Shown: in pieces, positions 1 through 5,075 of the stretch
Numbering within the stretch: position 1 is the stretch's first letter
How the letters are laid out: every line of letters begins with the position of its first letter
Assembly: GCA_002332715.1 (NCBI GenBank)
Contig: DDBE01000066.1
Span: 1 to 5,075 of the forward strand
From: Flavobacteriales bacterium UBA2040
GTDB lineage: Bacteria; Bacteroidota; Bacteroidia; Flavobacteriales_D; Crocinitomicaceae
DNA: 5,075 nucleotides
Reading direction: 5' to 3'
The notes under the pieces: generated by a model
Seen by the model: the letters and a program-made list of their open reading frames with translations, nothing else
Told to the model about the DNA's origin: nothing
The model's database searches: none
Position numbers and translations under genes: made by a program

Positions 1-2
1 GG

Positions 3-10
3 CAAATGTA
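3..10 (-). promoter_or_regulatory. Candidate -7 box for a gene to the left of the window
   Basis: On the minus strand this reads TACATTTG followed by C, a perfect match to the Bacteroidota -7 consensus TAnnTTTG. It lies one base past the glycosyltransferase stop codon. No good TTG -33 element is seen upstream, inside the glycosyltransferase coding end. It could start transcription of the next gene, which is outside the window, or be a chance match in AT-rich sequence. Confidence 0.3.
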
Positions 11-11
11 A

Positions 12-701
12 CTAAAATAGGTATTTAAAAACGGCTGAGATAATCTTTATTCCTGCCATGATTGTCCCCTTAACTGTGCCCGATACCTTTGAAACGCCAA
101 TTCGCTTTTTGTAATTGACCGGTACTTCTGCGAATTTCATCTTTTTCTTTACGGCTTTAATCTGCATTTCTATGGTCCAGCCATAGGTTTTGTCGGCCAT
201 TCCAAGTTGATTCAAGGAGTTCATTTTCATTGCTCTGAAAGGTCCAAGGTCTGTAAATTTCGCACGGTAAAAAAGTAGAATTAATTTCGTAGCTAACCAA
301 TTACCAAATATTTGTTGCGGTGTTAAAGATCCTTTTTCCCTTTTTCCCAATACTCTTGAACCGATAACCAAATCCACATTCTTTTCTAAAATGGGTGCAA
401 TAACATCAGGTATCTCTTCTGGGTAATCAGAATAATCTCCATCCAAGAATACGACTATTTCTGTATTCAATTCATTTGCTTTTTGAATTCCTAGCAAACA
501 CGCCCAACCGTATCCTTTTCTTTTTTCTTCAAGAACAATTGCTCCAGCTTGTTTGGCCACTTCTACTGTATTGTCCGTTGAAGTATTGCTCACAACAATA
601 GTATGGTCAACGATATGTTTAGGAATTGCATCTATCACTTTTCCTATCGACTTTTCTTCGTTGAAAGCGGGAATAATAACGGTAATAATTGGTTTTTGCA
701 T
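12..701 (-). CDS. Family 2 glycosyltransferase (dolichyl/polyprenyl-phosphate sugar transferase-like)
   Basis: A 229-residue GT-A fold glycosyltransferase that should move a sugar from a nucleotide-sugar donor, perhaps to a polyprenyl-phosphate or another lipid acceptor at the inner face of the cytoplasmic membrane. Seen in the sequence: the N-terminal strand and PAFNEE motif (residues 11-16), a nucleotide-binding segment SNTSTDNT (38-45), a GYG motif (63-65), the metal-binding DGD (87-89), and a C-terminal RIGVSKVSGT segment (200-209) typical of DPM1-like enzymes. A hydrophobic or amphipathic stretch (about 209-229) ends the protein and could touch the membrane. There are no extra transmembrane helices as in GtrB-type enzymes. 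The length suits a single-domain family member. The segment that usually reads VDN/VDD has Ser38 in place of the common Asp. The start lies 49 bp after the stop of the Fe-S membrane gene, with an A-rich leader and no terminator seen between, so co-transcription is likely. Donor and acceptor cannot be told from sequence. Confidence 0.93.
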   Translation of the reverse strand: MQKPIITVIIPAFNEEKSIGKVIDAIPKHIVDHTIVVSNTSTDNTVEVAKQAGAIVLEEKRKGYGWACLLGIQKANELNTEIVVFLDGDYSDYPEEIPDVIAPILEKNVDLVIGSRVLGKREKGSLTPQQIFGNWLATKLILLFYRAKFTDLGPFRAMKMNSLNQLGMADKTYGWTIEMQIKAVKKKMKFAEVPVNYKKRIGVSKVSGTVKGTIMAGIKIISAVFKYLF

Positions 702-750
702 TTTTCTTAAATGAGTTGGCTTTGACTATTAACGTTTCTTTCCCTTACAA

Positions 751-2574
751 TTACATTTTGTCAAATTCAGCCAATCGTATTCCATCTTTACCAATTAAGA
801 TAGGATTGTCGGTAATTCGTCCTTCTTCGGGTCCGTTTTCTAATTTCAAAACTCCACGTGGACAAACGGCGGAACAAACACCACATCCTACACAACTTGC
901 GCGAACTATGTTTTGTCCTTTTTGAGCGTAGGCACGTACGTCGATTCCTTGCTCACAATACGTCGAACAATTTCCACACGAAATGCATTGTCCTCCATTG
1001 GTTGTAATTCTAAATCGAGATTTGAACCGTTGTATGATGCCCATATATCCTGCCATTGGACAACCGAAACGGCACCAAACTCTATTTCCAAGAATAGGAT
1101 AAAAGCCTACTCCAATTACCCCTGAAAATGTGCTACCAACAAAGAAGGCGTATGTTTTTTTCAAGGATTGACTTTCTATGATAAAAACATTCTTTGTTCC
1201 CGCGAAATAAGAATAGATAAAAAACAAGAAAATCATTAAGAGAATAATTAAACCAGCTATCAGAAATTTATTTTTGTGCTCACTTTTTCGGGACCACATA
1301 TAAATTGCTATCATCAATCCTAATAATCCGATCGAACTAAAAATGAAAAAGGCAAGAGGCGTAACGGAAAAGAAACCGATTGCATATTCTTTGCCCGAAA
1401 AAAATGGAACTAAGACGCCAATGGTCATTAGTAAGACAAAAACCATCACAGAATGAATAACCCATCTTTCTATTTTCCATGCTTTTACATTCTTATTGGA
1501 TAAATGACGGAAAGAATCTCCAGCCGTTTCTGCTAATCCACCACATCCACAAAACCAACTGCAATACCAACGTTTACCGACAAAATAAGTAACAACGGGT
1601 GTTACCACTAAAAATAGAAGGATTCCCCAGACTAAATACAACATTCCGAAAGGCTGATAACTTTCATTTGCATATGCCTTCAAAGTATAGCTCTGTGGAA
1701 ATTCATAGTTTAATGGCCAGGAATTGATTGGATTGGCGGAATAATAACCTTGATAGACTTCCTTGCCGTTTTCTACTATTGTTGCCGAATTGTAGTTTAA
1801 AGCTTCCATCAAATTCGGGATAATATAAGCAAGAACAACTTGTGATAAAATGACAACAACGGTTCGAATAAATTGGTATCGGTTGTGTCTGTATTTTATC
1901 ATGAACTTGATGCCCAAAAATAAAATTACAAAAGTGTAAAATGTTCCATACAGAAACCATTTGTCGGCAGCTTTGCCTTTAAATGCATAAGAAAGTGAGT
2001 CAAATAATTCGATAAATTGAGGAAATGGATCTTTGCCCCAATACAATTGAATATAAAAAATAGTGAGAATGATACCTGCTACCCAACCCAAAACTCCTCT
2101 GCCTGATAAAGTAGAATTCCAGGTGTAGTTATTCTTAATTCCGGCTGGATGATCGACATATTGAGAATATGAAAACAGGGCGATGGAGAGCGTAAAGGGC
2201 AACATCATCGAGATAAGATACATGTTGTTTTTACCTTCTGGAAGCCAGCCTAACCATGCACTAGCCATTACTGATAAACCAATAGCTGCTATAAAATACG
2301 ATAGAATTTTAAGTGATGAAAAATACTTTCTCCCATTGGATGAAAAGGTAAATTTCCCTCCTTGATACGTAAATAGAAAAGCGCCAATTAATTGTAATCC
2401 GAATGAACCAGCAGCAAGCCACAACTTTATGTTTGGTTTTTTCTCTGTGTAGGTGAAATATAATCCAGCCAATCCAAGTGCAAAAAGGGCGGACCCAATT
2501 TTTTGAAAAAGAGAGAGCATTTGACTTTTGTCACCTGCAACGGAAAGATTTGCGAACTCCTCTTTATTCGGCAT
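751..2574 (-). CDS. Polytopic membrane protein with NapH/NosR/CcoG-like Cys motifs and two 4Fe-4S ferredoxin clusters
   Basis: A 607-residue membrane iron-sulfur protein, probably passing electrons between a cytoplasmic donor and a membrane or periplasmic acceptor. I count about 12 hydrophobic helices (roughly 23-42, 51-71, 88-110, 119-139, 161-178, 208-226, 236-255, 311-333, 371-391, 399-423, 436-457, 476-494). Basic loops at 227-235 and 427-436 fit an N-in/C-in topology. Cys motifs: C338-x3-C342-x-C344 after helix 8; C501-x3-C505-P after helix 12; then ferredoxin motifs C530/C533/C536/C540 and C561/C564/C567/C571-P. All would face the cytoplasm. Paired CxxxC(P) motifs plus a two-cluster ferredoxin tail are the hallmark of the NosR/NapH/CcoG group. 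No CXXCH haem site or FMN-attachment motif was noticed. The first ferredoxin motif has Glu541 where Pro is usual. The start overlaps the end of the flavoprotein gene by 11 bp, implying translational coupling and a shared function. The larger helix number compared with NapH argues against assigning a known symbol. The physiological partner is unknown. Confidence 0.93.
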   Translation of the reverse strand: MPNKEEFANLSVAGDKSQMLSLFQKIGSALFALGLAGLYFTYTEKKPNIKLWLAAGSFGLQLIGAFLFTYQGGKFTFSSNGRKYFSSLKILSYFIAAIGLSVMASAWLGWLPEGKNNMYLISMMLPFTLSIALFSYSQYVDHPAGIKNNYTWNSTLSGRGVLGWVAGIILTIFYIQLYWGKDPFPQFIELFDSLSYAFKGKAADKWFLYGTFYTFVILFLGIKFMIKYRHNRYQFIRTVVVILSQVVLAYIIPNLMEALNYNSATIVENGKEVYQGYYSANPINSWPLNYEFPQSYTLKAYANESYQPFGMLYLVWGILLFLVVTPVVTYFVGKRWYCSWFCGCGGLAETAGDSFRHLSNKNVKAWKIERWVIHSVMVFVLLMTIGVLVPFFSGKEYAIGFFSVTPLAFFIFSSIGLLGLMIAIYMWSRKSEHKNKFLIAGLIILLMIFLFFIYSYFAGTKNVFIIESQSLKKTYAFFVGSTFSGVIGVGFYPILGNRVWCRFGCPMAGYMGIIQRFKSRFRITTNGGQCISCGNCSTYCEQGIDVRAYAQKGQNIVRASCVGCGVCSAVCPRGVLKLENGPEEGRITDNPILIGKDGIRLAEFDKM

Positions 2575-3904
2575 GGCTCAAAAGTTTTTGCCACCACATT
2601 TTTTTATTTAATGTGATGTTTTGGTTAAACTGATTATTGTAGGTATTGATTATGTCTTGCTCGAATGGTCTGAAAAATTCAGGGTCAAAATTGGCTCCAG
2701 TAAGATTCTGAAGAATGTACTTCATGTCTCTTTTCTCGGTGAGCCAAGTGTCAAAAACTTCGTGTCGCAATCGAACTCCATAGGAATTGACCCCAATAAA
2801 TTCATGGGTTTCTTTTTCAAAAACAAAATGCAGCATCCGTTCTTTTTTCGGATCATACCAAATCAATTCGGCTTCGTTCTCTGCTCGATTGGAGAAGACC
2901 CAGCCATAGGTTTGATATTCTAAATCGAAAAATTTTGCTGAATTGAACCAATGTCCAGGCAAATAAGGAGTTGGTTTTCCACAAATTGAATTGGCTATCG
3001 TTTCACCCATCATTCGTCCCGTATACCATACTTGTTCTATTGGTCTGCGTTTTCCATTCGGGATGATAAATTGGGCACAATCGCCTATTGCATAAATGTT
3101 TTTAATGTTCGTTTGGAGAAATTCATTGACCTTAATCCCTCTTTCCGTTTCTATTTTCGAATCTTTTAGGAACACAATGTTAGGTGAAACGCCAACAGTT
3201 AAGCCAACTAATTGCACATCCAATGTTTCACCATTTTTCATTTTTATGCTTGTGACACCCTCCTTCTCATTTCCGATAATTTCGTCGAGTTCAGAACCAT
3301 ACATCATCTTCAATCCGCGATGTTTTTTTAAATGGGCAGAAACAAAATCGGCATCTGCATCGGGAAGAACGCCATTCCAAAATCGGTCTTCTCGAACAAG
3401 AAAATGCACTTCTACACCCCGTGTTAAGAGCATTTCAGCCAATTCTATTCCTATCAGTCCTCCACCGATAATTGCGGCTTTCTTAATAGTAGGTGTTCTT
3501 TTTTCGAGTGCTTCTAAATCTTGTTTAAAATACAAACCCTGAACGCCTTCGTAATGAGTTCCAGGCCAATCAAATACATTTGATTTGGATCCTGACGCTA
3601 TAATCAAATGACTATAGGTTATCGTTCCGCTTTTCAATTGTAATCTATTCTCGTCTGATTCCACTTCTAGAACAGAATCTTGAAGGATTTCAATATTGTT
3701 TTTCTCCCAAAAATGATCTTCGTAAGGTTGAATGTCCTGAAAACGCATATGTCCCATATACACATACATCAGTGCCGTTCTCGAAAAAAAGTATTTACTT
3801 TCTTCGCTAATTATGGTAATACGACAATTGCTCTTTTTGCGTATTTCGCGAGCCGCGGTAACGCCGGAAATTCCATTACCAATAATTACGACACTTTTTT
3901 CCAT
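2564..3904 (-). CDS. NAD(P)/FAD-dependent oxidoreductase (pyridine nucleotide-disulfide reductase fold)
   Basis: A 446-residue soluble flavoprotein expected to oxidise NADH or NADPH and reduce a protein partner. Domains: an N-terminal FAD Rossmann motif GNGISG (9-14), a central NAD(P)-binding motif GGGLIG followed by IELAE (147-156), the second FAD motif YAIGD (271-275), and a C-terminal region (about 320-446) with no motif I can name. Only three Cys are present (27, 276, 308) and none forms a CxxC, so it is not a disulfide reductase of the thioredoxin-reductase type. The general plan recalls rubredoxin/ferredoxin reductases and the N-terminal part of NirB, and it lacks an Fe-S or BFD cluster of its own. 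The gene follows accA after 117 bp containing a terminator, so it probably starts a new transcript. Its last 11 bp overlap the start of the Fe-S membrane protein, the obvious candidate electron acceptor. The start was chosen because the FAD motif begins a few residues after it; the leader shows no Shine-Dalgarno sequence. Family assignment is firm; the substrate is unknown. Confidence 0.94.
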   Translation of the reverse strand: MEKSVVIIGNGISGVTAAREIRKKSNCRITIISEESKYFFSRTALMYVYMGHMRFQDIQPYEDHFWEKNNIEILQDSVLEVESDENRLQLKSGTITYSHLIIASGSKSNVFDWPGTHYEGVQGLYFKQDLEALEKRTPTIKKAAIIGGGLIGIELAEMLLTRGVEVHFLVREDRFWNGVLPDADADFVSAHLKKHRGLKMMYGSELDEIIGNEKEGVTSIKMKNGETLDVQLVGLTVGVSPNIVFLKDSKIETERGIKVNEFLQTNIKNIYAIGDCAQFIIPNGKRRPIEQVWYTGRMMGETIANSICGKPTPYLPGHWFNSAKFFDLEYQTYGWVFSNRAENEAELIWYDPKKERMLHFVFEKETHEFIGVNSYGVRLRHEVFDTWLTEKRDMKYILQNLTGANFDPEFFRPFEQDIINTYNNQFNQNITLNKKMWWQKLLSHAE

Positions 3905-3951
3905 TCAAATTATTTACGTTCGGAATTAAATTTTAGATGTTGAACGAGGTA

Positions 3952-3959
3952 TAAACTTA
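3952..3959 (-). promoter_or_regulatory. Candidate -7 box upstream of the flavoprotein gene
   Basis: On the minus strand this reads TAAGTTTA, seven of eight matches to TAnnTTTG, about 48 bases before the flavoprotein start and directly after the U-tract of the accA terminator. No clear -33 TTG was found, since the expected place falls inside the terminator hairpin. The need for a new promoter after a strong terminator gives the call some support. Confidence 0.25.
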
Positions 3960-3960
3960 C

Positions 3961-3991
3961 AAAAAAGGTCTGAAATTACTTTCAGACCTTT
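3961..3991 (-). terminator. Intrinsic terminator after accA
   Basis: The arms 3964-3975 and 3980-3991 are perfectly complementary (12 bp, core GGTCTGAAA/TTTCAGACC) around a 4-base loop at 3976-3979. Read on the minus strand, the stem runs straight into six T residues (complement of 3961-3966), the classic Rho-independent layout. It begins about 30 bases past the accA stop codon. On the plus strand the hairpin is followed by mixed sequence, so it should act mainly in the minus direction. It should end accA transcription before the flavoprotein gene. Confidence 0.9.
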
Positions 3992-4021
3992 AGTACTGTA
4001 TGTTTTAATGTGGCTTCGAGC

Positions 4022-4975
4022 TTACTTATAAACTCCCATTTTACTGAATTTCTCTATTCGGTCGTTAATTCTTTTTAATGGCTCGATTGGATCTAACTCC
4101 CTCAAATAACCAAGAATTGCTTTTTGAACATTGGCAAAAGCTGTTTCTCTATCGCGGTGTGCACCATTTAAAGGCTCTTTGATGATATCGTCGATTAACT
4201 TGTTTTTCTTCATATCCGTCGACGTCAGCTTCAATGATTCAGCAGCAACTTCTTTGTAATCCCATGAACGCCATAGAATAGTCGAACAGTTTTCAGGAGA
4301 AATAACAGAATACCAAGAGTTTTCCATCATTACTACTTTGTCACCAACGCCTATTCCCAAAGCTCCACCTGATGCACCTTCACCAATAATTATGCAAATC
4401 ACAGGTACTTTTAAACGCATCATTTCATAAATATTTCTAGCGATTGCCTCACCTTGACCGCGCTCTTCCGCCTCCAATCCAGGAAAAGCTCCGGGAGTAT
4501 CTATCAAAGTAATGATGGGTTTGTTGAATTTTTCCGCCATTTTCATCAAACGCAATGCTTTTCTATATCCTTCTGGATTGGGCATTCCGAAATTTCGATA
4601 TTGGCGCATTTTTGTGTTGACTCCTTTTTGTTGTCCAATGAACATCACTGAACGTCCGTCTAACATTCCAAATCCACCTACAATCGCCTTGTCATCTTTG
4701 ACGTTACGATCGCCGTGTAGTTCCTGAAATTCACCCTTTGTCATCGCCTCAATGTACTCCAGTGTATATGGTCTGTCTGGATGACGAGACAATTGTACAC
4801 GTTGCCAAGGAGAAAGTTTAGTGAAAATTTCTTTGGTTTGAGCTTTGAGTTTCTTCTCAAGCTCATTGATTTTGTCGGTCATGTCTACTTCTGTAGATGC
4901 CCCAATTTCTTTTGTTTGTTCAATTTGTTCTTCTAACGCTAAAAGAGGTTCTTCAAAATCTAAATACGTTGCCAT
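4022..4975 (-). CDS. accA: Acetyl-CoA carboxylase carboxyltransferase subunit alpha
   Basis: AccA pairs with AccD to form the carboxyltransferase that moves the carboxyl group from carboxybiotin (on AccB) to acetyl-CoA, giving malonyl-CoA, the first committed step of fatty-acid synthesis in the cytoplasm. The 317-residue length matches the family (about 320). Visible marks are an N-terminal helical, partly coiled-coil segment (about 6-54), the conserved [19 protein letters not shown] stretch (57-75), HGDR (87-90), IDTPGAFPG (158-166) with EERGQ (170-174), the Gly-rich oxyanion-hole segment [10 protein letters not shown] (198-207), and [13 protein letters not shown] (223-235). No key residue appears to be missing and the frame is intact. 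The N-terminus ([11 protein letters not shown]) is of the Bacteroidota type and supports the chosen start. No accD lies beside it, as is usual for scattered acc genes. A strong terminator 30 bp after the stop separates it from the redox genes, so it is likely a separate unit or the last gene of one. Confidence 0.98.
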   Translation of the reverse strand: MATYLDFEEPLLALEEQIEQTKEIGASTEVDMTDKINELEKKLKAQTKEIFTKLSPWQRVQLSRHPDRPYTLEYIEAMTKGEFQELHGDRNVKDDKAIVGGFGMLDGRSVMFIGQQKGVNTKMRQYRNFGMPNPEGYRKALRLMKMAEKFNKPIITLIDTPGAFPGLEAEERGQGEAIARNIYEMMRLKVPVICIIIGEGASGGALGIGVGDKVVMMENSWYSVISPENCSTILWRSWDYKEVAAESLKLTSTDMKKNKLIDDIIKEPLNGAHRDRETAFANVQKAILGYLRELDPIEPLKRINDRIEKFSKMGVYK

Positions 4976-4995
4976 AGAAATATTATTTGAGGGGC

Positions 4996-5003
4996 GAAAG
5001 TTA
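4996..5003 (-). promoter_or_regulatory. Candidate -7 box upstream of accA
   Basis: On the minus strand this reads TAACTTTC, seven of eight matches to the Bacteroidota -7 consensus TAnnTTTG, about 20 bases before the accA start codon and preceded by a T-run. No convincing TTG -33 element is found 17-23 bases upstream, so the call is weak. If real, the leader would be very short (about 14 bases). Confidence 0.35.
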
Positions 5004-5075
5004 CAAAAAATAGTTCGCTATCGTGGAGAAGTTTTTCGTGTAATATTAGAAATTGATATGATTTTTAAAGCAGAG

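Noticed and set aside
689..925. A plus-strand open frame of 78 codons across the end of the Fe-S gene and the gap before the glycosyltransferase
   Set aside because: Most of it is antisense to the ferredoxin-coding end, and no promoter or family resemblance supports it.
2595..2615. Small hairpin with a 6-bp stem (CACATT/AATGTG) and a T-rich loop near the end of the flavoprotein gene
   Set aside because: It is short, A/T-rich, lies within coding sequence and is not followed by a U-tract, so it is not a credible terminator or attenuator.
3096..3542. A plus-strand open frame of 148 codons opposite the flavoprotein gene
   Set aside because: It lies wholly antisense to a gene with clear FAD and NAD(P) motifs, shows no recognisable domain, and reads as low-complexity Ser/Pro/Phe-rich sequence typical of a shadow frame.
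2564..3904. Thioredoxin reductase or NADH oxidase as the identity of the flavoprotein
   Set aside because: There is no CxxC and no Cys at the position of the NADH oxidase/CoA-disulfide reductase active site, only C27, C276 and C308.
3940..3954. TTGA half-site upstream of the flavoprotein gene that might suggest FNR/CRP-type control of a redox operon
   Set aside because: The matching TCAA half at the right spacing is absent, so there is no palindrome to support a binding site.
5058..5075. A possible divergent plus-strand start (ATG followed by codons for IFKAE) at the right edge
   Set aside because: Only six codons are visible, with no clear promoter or ribosome-binding site, so it cannot be told from chance. 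The sequence to the right of the window would decide it.

Overview
The window is a compact, AT-rich piece of bacterial chromosome. It carries four complete protein genes, all on the minus strand, so transcription runs from high to low coordinates. The organism is most likely a Bacteroidota, probably of the Flavobacteriia. Three things suggest this: the style of the AccA protein, the absence of a recognisable Shine-Dalgarno sequence before any of the four starts (the leaders are A/T-rich), and -7-like boxes of the Bacteroidota type TAnnTTTG between genes. A more precise taxon cannot be read from the sequence. No rRNA, tRNA, CRISPR array, insertion sequence or attachment site was seen.

Layout in the direction of transcription. 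Positions 4976-5075 are a leader with a weak promoter candidate. accA (4975-4022) encodes the alpha subunit of acetyl-CoA carboxylase carboxyltransferase and is closed by a strong intrinsic terminator (12-bp perfect stem plus U-tract, 3991-3961). A second unit follows: a flavin-dependent pyridine-nucleotide oxidoreductase (3904-2564), a 12-helix membrane protein with a polyferredoxin-like C-terminus (2574-751, overlapping the previous gene by 11 bp), and after a 49-bp gap a family 2 glycosyltransferase (701-12). A perfect -7-type box lies right after the last stop codon and may serve a gene outside the window.

How the genes may work together. AccA is a housekeeping enzyme of fatty-acid synthesis and is insulated by its terminator. 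The oxidoreductase and the Fe-S membrane protein overlap and are very likely made together. The simplest reading is a membrane electron-transfer module: NAD(P)H reduces the FAD protein, which passes electrons to the two cytoplasmic [4Fe-4S] clusters and on to the Cys motifs beside the membrane. This resembles NosR/NapH/CcoG-type proteins, but no terminal acceptor is visible. The glycosyltransferase, of the polyprenyl-phosphate sugar transferase type, may belong to the same operon and so hint at a redox step in building a glycolipid or sugar-containing metabolite. That pathway link is inference only. The redox pair is the part of the window most worth following up.
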